Positions 1 to 11,746 of a stretch of DNA of 64,000 bases are shown here, in pieces. The DNA comes from Fasciola hepatica. Lineage: Eukaryota > Platyhelminthes > Trematoda > Plagiorchiida > Fasciolidae. How positions within the stretch are numbered: position 1 is the stretch's first letter; the number at the start of each line of letters is the position of its first letter. The DNA lies in assembly GCA_948099385.1 (NCBI GenBank), contig CANUEZ040000062.1:5573501-5637500 (forward strand), read 5' to 3'. The translations under genes and the position numbers were made by a program. The notes below the pieces were generated by a model. That model was not told the origin of the DNA. It ran no database searches and saw only the letters and a list, made by a program, of their open reading frames with translations.

Positions 1-3000
1 AAGTGAGTTTGTCATCTAGTCATTTTACTTAAGTAAGATGTTCCGGGCTTAAGTTATTTAAAATCTAACGCTGTTTTCCCACTAAGTTTCCTGATCAGTT
101 AGAAATCTAACTTTGGATAGTGTTCTTTATATGGCTTTTGGGATTTATCTAGCCCACAGGATATGAAGGGGTCGTATACAAACAGACAGGGACACACAAC
201 TCTACGGGATGGCAGATGGATGGACAAACAGCCCACCCCTTACAGCCGAGTCCACTGAGTCGCGCCCCGTGTGATATAGGGACTGTTGGGTATTGCATTT
301 CTCGTCAAGATTGGCCAAAGGACCAAAACCCATCAAACCCCTCCCCCGCTTGTTTTGGCTGTCCCCACACCGCCCCCTCAGTGTAGTCCGTCATCGGTCT
401 GCCGCTCGGCCACCTATCTGCACTGGTACTCGGTCTTTGTCATTTGAAAAGCTCTCAAGAGAAATCAAGCAAAATTAGACAAATTCTGGTCAGTGCCCGT
501 TTAATTAGGACTGAAATAGAGAAGATCACGCACGCACACAGGGAAGCACACAGGAACAGATCTACAGAGATTGAAAACAAAATACAAACATATCAAGCTG
601 CCGAATCCCATACACACAAGAGAGAGAAAGAGAGGTAGATTCTTTTCTGAATGACTCGGCTTAGGAACAATCAGTTGCGTAAGCTATCTGAATCTTTTGA
701 CCAGTTTCACTTACCTACTCATCTTCTGCGATCATTTTTCTGTCTGTTGCTGACCCTGACTTAGTTAATTTATAGTCCCTAAAAAAATAATTTTAAAAAA
801 TGTCTGAACGAAGATTTGGCGTCTGATATCTACAACACACTTTCGGTGGGTTTCATATCACAGTCGATTCAGATTAATGGTTCTTCATTTATTAAATATT
901 AGAACACAGTGAACATTACTGCTCTAATATCTATGTATTTCGTTTACAGGCCAAGCAAAGTAAATTCTAAAATCCAGACAGGCAAGTATTTTTTCACGCA
1001 AAACGTGGTCGAATTTTAGAATATATCTCAGCAATTTCAAACACTACTGCTTGGCAATGATACGATAAAAATCCGCTTAAAACAGTCATGTTCTCGTGAA
1101 TACTACCAAAGATCTTTAATGAGAAATAACTGTACAGAGGAATCCTGCTTGAGTAATGATGAATCCTTCTCTAACTGCCTATCTGCCTCCCGTTAGCCGG
1201 TCGATGTATTCCAGAATACCCGACCAGATAAGAATTTGGTAAAGAAAATTCGATGATAAAAACCTTTAGGTAGAATTACTTGCCACACGGCTTCAAAGTT
1301 TCCATCACCATGGACTCGTTAGAATTGAAGCTTGTTAGAAATCGTCTGCGCCAAACACACACGACGCCAAGAAGGGACCTAAGTGAGGACGAAATAGCAA
1401 TCCAGAGCTGTCGATGCTTGCCAGTAGGATATCATGAGTTGACGCTGACTGACCAAACCCTTCTATGGTCATTCAAATTCACTTTGATGCGACAAAAGTT
1501 AATCTGATTTCAACCTGTTTTCGTTGATTTATAGATGAATTAGCAATCAGTTCACACTAGATAGACAATTAAAGGTTGTGAACCTCCAATATTACCTAAG
1601 TTCTGTAATATGTGCGACGACGACGACAACCACCAACTTCCTTTTCGTGATTTAAGATGAAATACCTAATTCGGGGTTCATCTGCCACTTTTATCAAAGC
1701 CGGAAACGCTCGTTTATTCCCAAAATCTCTTAGTCTGTTATAAATTGTTTGTTTATTTAAAACAAAATAAGAAGGAATATTTAGAAGCCTTCCAGCAACT
1801 TAAGTAGCTGTCGTTGGAAGAGAAATGCAATTTACAAACTGGATGTGACAGAATCTTTGCACAGAAAGAAACTCTGTGCTGTTAAGGAAACTTCTCTCAG
1901 TTTACTTTTAACTGATATTTCTGTGGTCAAATAATGTAAACAAAAATGAACGGCTTTAATCATTGTTACTACTTTCCGGTGTCAAAAGACAAGATCTTGA
2001 CATTGTGGTGAAAATAAGGAAGTTTGAAATCTCACAATTGTCAATACGGTTCTTAATTGGATCTAAAGAGGATAATCACATTTCTCAGGTACTGATCAAA
2101 CTATGTATCCAAATGATTCGATTAGGAACACCGTAAGCGATGAACTATGCACCGACTTGTACATTTTCCTTCCAATAAACTGCAAACGAAACCTGATACG
2201 ACACATGGAGTCCAGAGCTAAACGCATGTGCTTTCAAGACAATTTGGAAGTGCAGTTATTGTAAATCTATAACATTTTACCGGAAAACGTTTGCCTAAAG
2301 CTTTTATCGATCATAACGGGAGATATTGGAGGCAATGATGAAATCTTTTAGAAAATTCTGAACATAAAACTCTCCGCCACAATGAAAGTCAAGTGTACCT
2401 AAACTGAGTCCTAATATCTGTTTCCAGACTTCCCTTTTTATCCACCGAGAGAGCAAACATAAATCGATTTTGTTTGTCTCTTCAATAACCATCTTTCAGT
2501 TCAAGTGTATCTAGCGCATTGTGTAATGTTGGTCGAAAAAGCTGAGCTTGTCAGTGGGTCACTAGATCCGACGGCGTACAGGTACGGGGACGGTGAGGTC
2601 TTTAGTCCAACAACTACTATTCTCGTTGTGCGGGGAGCACATCCACCGCATCTCGCAGTGAGTCGCAAAAGGTCAGGTGAGGCGCGTTATCGGTGAGGGA
2701 AGCTCCTATAACCTGGCGAACTTCCCTCACCAGTGACGGATGAATTCACCCACGAGTAACTTCTAGGTCAAAGTTAACAATAGCATTTTCTCCATCTTCG
2801 CATTTGGTAAACCAATCGACTGATTAACTAAGTTTCTTTGGTCTTTTCTATCAACTAATGAGTATGTATGAATTCTACGCGTCACAATGTTCATAATAAG
2901 GAAATTATAGTCCTGCAATTTGATTCGATTCTTTGGAGTTTGGGAAAATACCTTCAAAAACACTGCTTTTGGTGTTCGAGATCTGATTACATCATGGAGA

Positions 3001-3356
3001 TAGGTTTAATTTGTTGAATTCTTTTAAGAGACCATATCAAGTAGCTGTTTTGTATCACAGTTTATTGTATTCCTCGTAGAATGAACACGTCACAAGAAAA
3101 AGCAGCGTTCCAGTCCATTGGCATGAAAGATCTACGTTGACGTATTCACCTGTTGTAAAGTTAGATAGGGAGAATATCATTCTGACTAGCAACGCAAGTA
3201 CCCCAGGCTAATGGTGTCGAGTCGTGATATTGCTTCAAAACGACCTTTAAACACTGAAGGTTGCAGCAGTTCCAGAGTCACATGAGTGGCCCAGTTATGG
3301 TCGCATCGACCACTTCGCGTCGCCTAAACGTGCTGATTTGCCATTCTCTTCTTAGT

Positions 3357-3358
<2 letters not shown>
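1..3358. other. no gene recognised
   Basis: A CpG-richer patch at about 230-440 could be promoter-like. The 1280-1507 frame contains accATGG and MDSLELKLVRNRLRQTHTTP but no family match. Upstream exons of the CREBRF-like gene may lie here; none could be shown. Confidence 0.5.

Positions 3359-3428
<70 letters not shown>
3359..3428. repeat. (GT)n microsatellite
   Basis: About 35 uninterrupted GT units. The long HTHTHT frames on the minus strand are artefacts of this tract. Confidence 0.98.
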
Positions 3429-4370
3429 TAGTAAGAGAACACTAAAACATTGGTCGTGATCACAGAGAGAGTGAGTGTGAGTGAGAGAAACAAATGAACA
3501 GGAGAGATTTTGGCCCACAAAATGTCGAATACTATAAACACTACGAAGTTCTGTTATCCTTTTTTGTCAAATGAGCAGTAATATCACAGAGGTCGACCTT
3601 TCGAATTAAACGGTCGTGGCAAGTCAAATTAACTTATGACGAACTACTCCCATCGGTTAGATAGGTTTGTTGAGCCGGACCTCGAAAGAGAACATGTGTT
3701 TATGTTTTAAATAAAGAAGATTAAAAAAATATCACTTTCAGAAGCCCAATCAGACATGCGTGTGATCAAAAGGACAAATCAGACCCACTTTCAGATACAC
3801 AAGGGGACTACTGAGGTACCAGTGTGGAACGCTATGTGTAATTCATGATCGTTTTTGTTAATTTCAAAACAATTCCGCTGGTATTTCTTCTCGTTGGATA
3901 GTCCAGAATGCTAGAATATGCATTTCAATGGCTAAGTCATAGAAAAATTGTTGCCATTAATTAGCTTTCGTGAACAACCTAAGATGTTGTTAGAACTCAC
4001 AGTATCTTTTGGTCACTTCAACGAAATTCAGTTGAAAGTTTAACTGGAAAACGAAGGAGTCAATTTTTAACGTGTTTGTTGGCCCATGATTTGCAATGAA
4101 AATATCTGTTTCAAAGCAGTATATGTTGTCGAACAAGAGAGCTGTTTATTATTGGGATCGTTGTTCATTCATTGAAAATATCGGACAGGTATGTTTAGGG
4201 TGTCCTTGGTATAATTTCGATTGAATAGATCACTAACCAGTTACTTGATCTCGCTGTCTTCAATCTAAAAACATGAACTTTAAATCTTAAGCCTAATTTA
4301 TAGGAAAATTTATCTATAGTCATTTCTCATAAATAAACAAGTACACAAAATTGAAACTATTCATAAAAAT

Positions 4371-4501
4371 CTAATAGGAAACCGATTTCTGCTGTACGTG
4401 GCCTCCTTCTTGCTCGGTCCATTGCCACATTTGGCTATTCTGACGCACCCCCGCATCAGCCGTTGATGACAAAAATGCTGGTTCTCTCAATCTTTCTCTG
4501 T
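4371..4501 (-). CDS. candidate terminal exon of an unknown minus-strand gene
   Basis: After tttgcgcatcag the minus strand is open for 42 codons to TAG: RERLREPAFLSSTADAGVRQ then NSQMWQWTEQEGGHVQQKSV and SY. Polar, no repeats, no family recognised. A tttatt (AATAAA on the minus strand) lies near 4144. Weak evidence only. Confidence 0.25.
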
Positions 4502-5710
4502 CTGATGCGCAAAATTGGCAGTTCGGTTCACACCAATCCAGGACATTTGAGACATAGTAAAACATTTGATCGACGAAATTTTTTAACAACTCTCAATATC
4601 GGCGTCCCTGCTGGTGAAACTTACCGAGAATCGATAACAGGAACATCTTTGTGTGAGGAAACACTGACATCTTGGGTTGTGCATTTATTGATAAATTAAA
4701 AGGAAAGCCTAATTAGCAATCCTCCCTGTTATGCTCATCCAGTTTCTGAGGGTGCGCATAAGACTTTTTTAAGGGCATGAAGATCCAACGCTGTCTTAAG
4801 GAGTTCAGTGATTTGGTCAGGTCATATGTATAGATGACGCTTTTACGGTCTGTGGCACCCGACTGGTGGGATAGAGCATAAAGACTCTACCCAGAGTTTT
4901 TATGTGCATTACGCTTGATTCAGACGGGTTGGGTGAGTGGTTAGAACGTTGCTTTTCGTGTCTTTTGGAGTGACAGAAGATATGTTCCGTTGATGAAGAC
5001 TAAATCTAGAATTTACTTGAATAAGTTAGTATTATTCGCTCAGATTGGTTTATAATTCAAGGTCATCAGTCCCATTGTTATTGAAAGCAGTAGTTTATTT
5101 TTGTTCGGGGTTGTCATCAACTCATGATCACCCAGTTCTGATGAGAACTTATTCTCCAATGCTTCACACGTAAAGCTACCAATGGGAATACATTATTAGC
5201 AGCGAAGACTGCCACACTACGTACACATGAGAAAAGTTACCAGTGTGGAACGAGAGAATTTTGAATAATTCAAGTTTTATTGTATATGACCCCTTCCGCC
5301 ATCAACGTTTCTTTTTTCAGATGGGTTTTTGAAACCTGGATTTTGATATTTATCTTCTTTGTTAGTCAAAACATGGAAGACTGAGAAAGTCTGGGTCGCA
5401 CTTTTCTGTCGCATGCGAGTGTGAGATAGTCATTTGTCGGCCATGGACCGGCAGCTGAATCAACAACTGTTTCATCTTGCATGAAAAGAGGAAATAAAAG
5501 TGGTAGTCGGGTTACAAACCGGCAAAAACTGGTATACATTGGTTACATGTTGTACGAATTATTCATCAGTTGAATCAAATGACGGAGACAAAACAACTCA
5601 AGGATGATACGATTGTTTGTTTTTCCGACGCACTACTTTAGCCAATAAATTGGCTTGAGCTTATCATATAGTTCTCGTCAAACTGGGAAATTCAATAGAA
5701 GGGTATTGTC

Positions 5711-5749
5711 TTTCTCACTCTCTCTCTCTCACTCTCTCTCTCTCTCTAT
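5711..5749. repeat. (CT)n microsatellite
   Basis: CT-rich run with CA interruptions. Confidence 0.9.
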
Positions 5750-7019
5750 TGGCAATGGTAAAATGATCACCATGGCTAAGCTCGGACCTGGAATTTATGA
5801 ATTAGAATTATTCCGTCTTTGGGCACTTCCCCCCACTAGCAGCCCTTCACTTGCCACAGCCCCTCTGCGAAATATTGTTTTTATGTAATAAATAAATGAA
5901 GTAAAAAGGAACATTATTATCACTGTCATTATTATTGAGATTAAAACCGTCAAACGAGATAAAACTGAAAGACTCAACAGCTTCTTCGAGAATTTCAAAG
6001 ACCAGCTATTTATTCAGCTCACCACTGGCATTTTGAGAAAGGCCACCAAAGTCACTCTATTTTTCTGACAAATCACAATGTTCTGAAACCAGTTATTTTC
6101 GTGGTACAAGATTCGAGAATGATGTTGATCATATGTGGTACGTGTCCGTTAACTGTCAACGAAACCTACCCAAGAGTGCCGTCAGTAGTGCACACACTTT
6201 TATCCCACGAGAACCCATAAATCTTATTCCTCACTCAAGTTAAACAAATCGACGTTGCACAGAGAATTATTCGAAAATTTAGCTTCATCTTGAGACGCTT
6301 GAAATGACAAAACTACCCTCTCCTATGTTCAAAGGCTCAAATTCCTGCTACTTTGTCATTCGGATGCGCAATTTGTCCACTCTGACTAACTCTTGGTTTT
6401 AGCTGTTTTTTCTCCTGCCTGTGTTTCACTCTCCTCTTAGCAGCCCACTCTCTCCGAACCAGTTGGTAACAAGACTCGCTGGTGGTTTTTGCAAGTATCA
6501 AATTGTTTGACTGTATCTCAGTATTTTTTCTTGAGTCCCTTCGCTTGTCTTCTCGCCCTCTGTGGATCGAATCAGAGAAAGCCGAGTTGGGATTCGACGA
6601 TTGTCACAGGTTGACCTAAAAGTTGTGTCAGTTCCGTCGGACCAGAATTTCGATGTGCCGGAACTTTTTAAAAATCTACTGTTGATTATGTCGGGAAAGT
6701 TAATGACTGATAGACTGTACCATTTATAAGAACAACAATTTTAAAATTTGAAGTCAATAAACGGAGCCAGGATGAACATATGGATTGTGCTTTACCTGTA
6801 AACTCGTAAACTTCGACGGATACATCATAGGCGGTTCTAAACTTACTCAATAACTTTTGGGACTAAACGACAATTTTTGAGCAATATTTGAAGTGCAAAG
6901 TTGTGGGGGATAAAGCAGTTCTACGACCAGTGAGTTTTGTGCACTGAACAACACCTACGATGACTATAGCTTTGTTATTTCGATACGGGAGCTTCGGAGC
7001 CGGCATATTCGACGTCTGA

Positions 7020-9272
7020 CCTAGCCTTGGGGCCATATTCCTCAAGCAACGCACATGGCAGCAGGTTTCACCTGTGGTCCTAAGTTCGATGTCCATCAGA
7101 GACACTGGATTTCGTTACAGTCGATCAGTCTAATAGAGAGAAGTGTCAGCTCTCGAACTGTAAAGAGAGGAAAAAGATGCGTAGAAATCTACAGAAGCAT
7201 GTTGCAAAAAGCGTTAAGATGGATCTCAAAAATCGGTGGGTGAATGTAGCCGTAGAAATGGAAATAGCAACTGCTTCAGGTAACAGTCAAAAACTGTTCA
7301 GACTTATTCGTGACACCGGTGGACGGCGAACCCCGGTCAACGAAACGACATGCAATAAGAATGAATAGCCCATTCGTAGCAAACAGCAAAGGTTGAACCG
7401 TTGGACCGAATACATCAAGGAGCAGTTCAGCTGACCGCGTGCTAATGTAGTTACTCCTGAGTCAACAACTGCAATTCCTTGGGAGTATCACCCGAGCCTC
7501 CATCGGAATTCAAAGTGGAGTCACGCATTCGATTACTAAAGCAAGAGAAAGCGGCTGGACCCGATGAAATTCCTTCAGTTCCTCTCAAAGTGGGCGGTGG
7601 TGCGTTGATAACATAACTTACCACCTTGATCCGTGACAATTAGAACGAGGAGCGTTTTCCGTTATTATGGGTTGAGTCCCTGACTGTACTCATCTTCAGG
7701 AACGGAATACTCAATGACTGTAGGAATCATCGTGGGATCGGTTCAATTCCAGTAGTCACCAAGGTATTAGTCCCGAATTTGCTGCGCTGTATGACACCAG
7801 CTCGCGAGAGGAGCGCCCGCGAACAACAGGCCGGATTCCGTCCAGGTCGAGGATGCATCAACCAGATTTTTACTCTTCATCATATACTTGGAAAAAGACA
7901 CACATACTCAACCGACAATGGTGATTTTCCTCGACTTGAAAGGCGCTTCGGTTCAACTGACTGGACAGTGCTGGTAAGTGTTCCTCACCAAAAAGGTATG
8001 TCCCAGAAGTTTGTGAGTCTACTCAGATCATTATACTCTCAACCTTCTGGCCGTGTTAAGGTTTACAGTGAACTATCCAGTCAGTCCGAAACGAACTTTG
8101 GTATTCGACAAGGACGTCCCATTTCTCCATTCCTGTTCAACTTCATCATGGACGAGATAATAGAGAAAGGCTTGCGAACTCTTCACGACGTGTGTATCGA
8201 ACTAGGAAATCGGGCAGAGCTATGTGGCCTAGATTACGCCGACAACCTTTACTGTTTGTTCGAATGCACGGAACATGCTCAACTTGCACTGGATAGACTG
8301 GAAAGAGCTATAGCTCCGTTAGGCATGCACTTTGCACTTTCAAGGTGTAAATTGATGTTTCAAGACCGAAAGTCAACGATTCCGAGCGTGATGCTCGTTG
8401 AGGAGGGGGGGGGGGGGGCTGGTAATTGTCGACCGCTCCACTTACCTCGCCAGCAGCGTGACGATGAATGGGAGGACTGTAGCAGAGGTGAGCACTCGTA
8501 TATCCAAGACTCGAGTGGCATACGCTGGACTGAAGCACTTGTGACGGCGACCTGATATCTCACTGAAGTTGAAAGGACGTGTACACTGTGTCACGGTGCT
8601 TTCAGTTTTGTCGTATAATGGCGAGACTTAGGGTTTGCGTGCAAAAGATATTCGTCTGCTTGAGGTTTTCGACCATCGATTTTTGCGTAGTACCGCTGAG
8701 ATAGGGTGAAATGGCCGAGTAAATAACGCTTAGGTCAGCAGCAGGGTACTAATTTAGAGAATTTTCTATCAAAAAGTATCCAGCTTAGTAGGCTTCGTTG
8801 GTTGAGGCATGTGTTGGGTCTAGCAAACAATTCTGCCATGCCGTGCCCTGTTCTCCGTTCCTCCTAGGGAATGGAAGAAACCACGTGGAAGTCAACAGAT
8901 GACTCGGCAAAGAGAAATGAGAAAATGTATGACGAACTTAGGAAAAGTTTGTGCCTCAGTTCTTAATGGTTAGAGTCTAAAGATCCTTCAACCAGTTGGT
9001 TTGAGACACTGAAGCATATGACAGGAAACCGTGAACAGTGGCGAGCATGTTATCACTTTCTGTCGAATCAAAATGATTGATCAATGTGGGTTTGTACAGT
9101 GAGACTGTGTATTCCGTGTGTTGGCTGTTAGAACGTTCTTCCCCTCTCTCTGTCGTGTAGGTCGACTCCCTATCCATCTTGCATATTCATACTTTCTAAT
9201 TCTACGTGGAATATGGTGAGAAAGGCAGTAGTCAGCGGGTCCCGCCCTGCTGTTTATTGCTATATGATAATG
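7020..9272 (+). mobile_element. RTE-like LINE, 5'-truncated decayed copy (copy 1)
   Basis: A non-LTR retrotransposon remnant starting inside the region between endonuclease and RT; the endonuclease is absent. Blocks in order on the plus strand are RWVNVAVEMEIATASGNSQK (7223), KAAGPDEIPS (about 7549), REQQAGFRPGRGC (7825), RQGRPISPFLFNFIMDEI (about 8105) and LDYADNLYCLF (8230), where the catalytic YADD has become YADN. Near 8590 is the usual C-terminal LYG.ETW block in degraded form. Four or more stop codons and frameshifts disrupt it. The 3' end is a short (ATG)n-like tract near 9264-9280, typical of RTE tails. It shares lesions with the copy at 45.3-49.1 kb. Confidence 0.85.
8405..8418. repeat. 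poly-G tract in RTE copy 1
   Basis: About 14 G inside the RT-derived sequence. Copy 3 has ordinary sequence (catggggagatac) at the matching place, so the tract arose after insertion. Confidence 0.9.
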
Positions 9273-9280
9273 ATGATGAT

Positions 9281-10373
9281 TAGTCTGTCTTTTCCAACTA
9301 AACTATACTACTCATGTTTGAAATGCATACATTTGGTGATAGTGTTCATTTAAAACGATTCATATTAAGTTTTGGTGAACACTTGTGTAATGTGCTGAGT
9401 TGATCATATATGTGTGCTTGATATACTCAAGCCCTACATTCATCTCAGTAACCTATACGATGGCAACTGCTCAAGCCTTGACAGGCTTTTGTGAGACTCG
9501 CCGACCGCTCAGTCAACATGGTGTTGTCAGACCAGTTATCAACTCCAGCCTGCAGTGTCTTGGTTTCTACCATGGCAGAAGAAATACAGCATACTGGGCC
9601 GCGAAATCAAGCGAACATGTAGTGACGGTTGGACGATCGAATCAGGAGCTGGTGAAGCACTTTACTGATGGTTGGGTGTACGGTAAAATCAACTAGTCGC
9701 CAGTATGGGAAATATATGGTCTAATAAATACAGTGTCTTTTTAATAAATACTTTCGGCGGAATGGCTTTTTCACCTGAATGAAAAAGGTATGGGTTGGTA
9801 ATCTGCAAGAAGGCGTTTCCCTTTCACGTTGTACTGTTTATACCAGAATTAGATTTGTTGTTGTTGTTGCTGCTGCTGATATGTGTCACTGCTTATAAGG
9901 GGTCATACGACCAGAGGTAACCTGATCGTACGCAAGTTGTTGGAGACGAATTTTGCTATTCCATGAGACATATGGATAGAGTATGACTGGACTTTTCATG
10001 ATCCCGGAGAGCAAATCCTACCATCTTCTTTCTCTCAGCTATATGGCCGTGATTGTAGACGAAGTAATCTAAACCTAACATTATATGTACAGAGTCTGAG
10101 AGAGCTCCGTGTATGAGTAATGTTCATCTAAAATGGGATTCTTCTAGCAAAGAAAGACGTGTACTTTAGACGCAAAACTAGAACTTTAACTATCACCATC
10201 ACGAACTCATTCACACCCAATCCGCGGAGCAGTATTTTACAGTTTTCTATTAATATACAAGACCGTTTATTTTTACTGATTTTAGGAATAGTTTTGTTGA
10301 TTCGCAATCCATTGTCAGATACGGAAGTGTCTGAGGAGAAATACTGAAGAAAAAATCTTATTAACGGAACCAG
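9281..10373. other. no gene recognised
   Basis: The 98-codon frame at 9400-9696 has an in-frame ATG but no recognised family and directly follows the LINE 3' tail. AATAAA occurs near 9725-9745. Confidence 0.5.
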
Positions 10374-10607
10374 TTTATTTTGTACTTAAATATGTATTTT
10401 GAACATCATGAAGATTTTAAGGGGAAAGATAAGTAAATTGCTTGTCTGCCCGGGATAAAATGTCGCCTTCTGATTACTCGAGCGTAGAGTCAAGAAAACC
10501 GATGTCCCACTGTCGTAAAAGCTGGTTTTCCAGCAGGCGATACATGGTAGCATTGTCTTCGAGAATTTTTGTCGCTTTATCAAGTCCGAAGCAAAAAGAA
10601 TTTTCCA
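10374..10607 (-). CDS. candidate terminal exon of an unknown minus-strand gene
   Basis: On the minus strand, after ttaaattcatttgag, there is a frame reading ENSFCFGLDKATKILEDNAT then MYRLLENQLLRQWDIGFLDS and TLE, stopping at TAA (10476-10474). AATAAA follows about 95 bases later (10379-10374). The helix-like, charged and leucine-rich composition and the stop-plus-signal layout look genuine, but I recognise no family and the acceptor is weak. If real, it belongs to a gene overlapping the CREBRF-like locus on the opposite strand. The coding part is 10607-10474. Confidence 0.35.
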
Positions 10608-11019
10608 CTCAAATGAATTTAATTGCAACGACTTTGAGAAATTCCTATTAATCAGGTTCGCTTAGTTTGTGGAATGATGAGCTGATCTGCATGCTTTTAT
10701 TGCGCTCATTCCTGAGGTGACTTGATGCCATCTTAACTTTGATTACCGTGAAAACCATTGGTATAACAAATATCCTCGAGATTACCGTACTATTTCCCGG
10801 AGAATGCACTTTTCCAGCTGAAAACACCGTCTTGTTGCACGCTGAACCAAGATTGGCTTATTGATTATTTAATTATCCTTTTTATGGTATTCAAGAACAT
10901 GGATAAACTTTTGCCCACTCTCGACCTTTTGTTTGGACACAGCACTTGGATTCTTCTCTTTGAAGAGAATCGTCAGATGACACACCAAGAAATGATGCTA
11001 CCTTTTTGCTTAATTCCAG

Positions 11020-11746
11020 AGACTCCGTTATTTTGTACTGCCTCAGCTCAAGTCCCGTCTGCAAACACCTATTTCTGGCAATACAATGCTCAATGCAAAG
11101 GACCAAAAGCATTACGTCTGATTGAAATGGATGGTCACTCGTCACTCAGCAGAAGCTTGCTCTGCGGCAAAATGGATGAGCTGGCCTGTTCACTCGAGAG
11201 TACTTACTTTGGCCCTATGGATTCGTTATTCTGTCAACAGCAACAACCAATGACCAGTTCATCCTCCTACGGGGACGTGTTTGGTCTTCTGGACGAGAAG
11301 GAGGTAAAATTGCCCAGACTGCTAGCAAATTCGACTGTCCTACCTTATTCCCTGCCCGACTATCCACTTGTGATGTTTGAGGATCCGGTTCAGCGACGCT
11401 ATGATTTGGTGCACTGTTCGAAACTCCGCCGCGGCGACGGCAATGACGTCACACCAAACCTGACTCGTCTTCGTTCCATGGGCGAAGAACTGGAATGTCT
11501 GAATGAGCAGTTACTGGAACACGGGGAAATTATTGTGGCTGGAACAACCGGTGTCAGTTCGCCGGCCAACCCAGCCTCATTTACCACCACGGTCATGCTA
11601 CCAAACACGGCCGGTTTGGGAAAGCACATGGGAAATGGTGTGAGTCCTGTCGACCCAAACTCTATTTCAACCAATTCAGCTGCTATGCTCTCCGGATGCC
11701 AACTCGTGGAACAGGCAAAACGTGAGAAAAACAAATTGGCAAGCAA
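11020..11746 (+). CDS. CREBRF: CREBRF/REPTOR-like bZIP regulator, exon with upstream conserved block and start of basic region
   Basis: This exon encodes about 242 residues of a CREBRF (Luman recruitment factor) / insect REPTOR homologue. These are nuclear bZIP proteins that act in TORC1/nutrient and CREB3-linked transcription. Early in the exon I read YFWQYNAQCKGPKALRL. Later comes RRGDGNDVTPN, then LRSMGEELECLNEQL, which match the conserved stretch before the bZIP as I remember it in insect and vertebrate members. The exon ends with AKREKNKLASK, the start of the basic region. The donor is gtgaga at 11747, leaving phase 2 (AA). The in-frame TGA at 11748 is intronic. The chosen start is the acceptor after 11019, which has a good pyrimidine tract (ctttttgcttaattccag). 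Other acceptors at 10816 or about 11044 are possible. The middle of the exon (Q-, S- and N-rich) is poorly conserved. Family identity is secure; the 5' edge is not. Confidence 0.9.

Larger units (their letters stand above)
3429..7019. other. no gene recognised apart from a weak minus-strand exon candidate
   Basis: Contains the CT microsatellite and the 4371-4501 candidate. A 14-bp word ACCAGTGTGGAACG occurs at about 3819 and 5239, possibly two remnants of one repeat. No recognised protein family in any frame. Confidence 0.5.

Noticed and set aside
3324..3541. Long His-Thr repeat frames on the minus strand
   Set aside because: Pure translation of the (GT)n microsatellite.
8308..8563. Minus-strand frames with proline runs
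   Set aside because: Antisense shadows of RTE copy 1 created by its poly-G tract.
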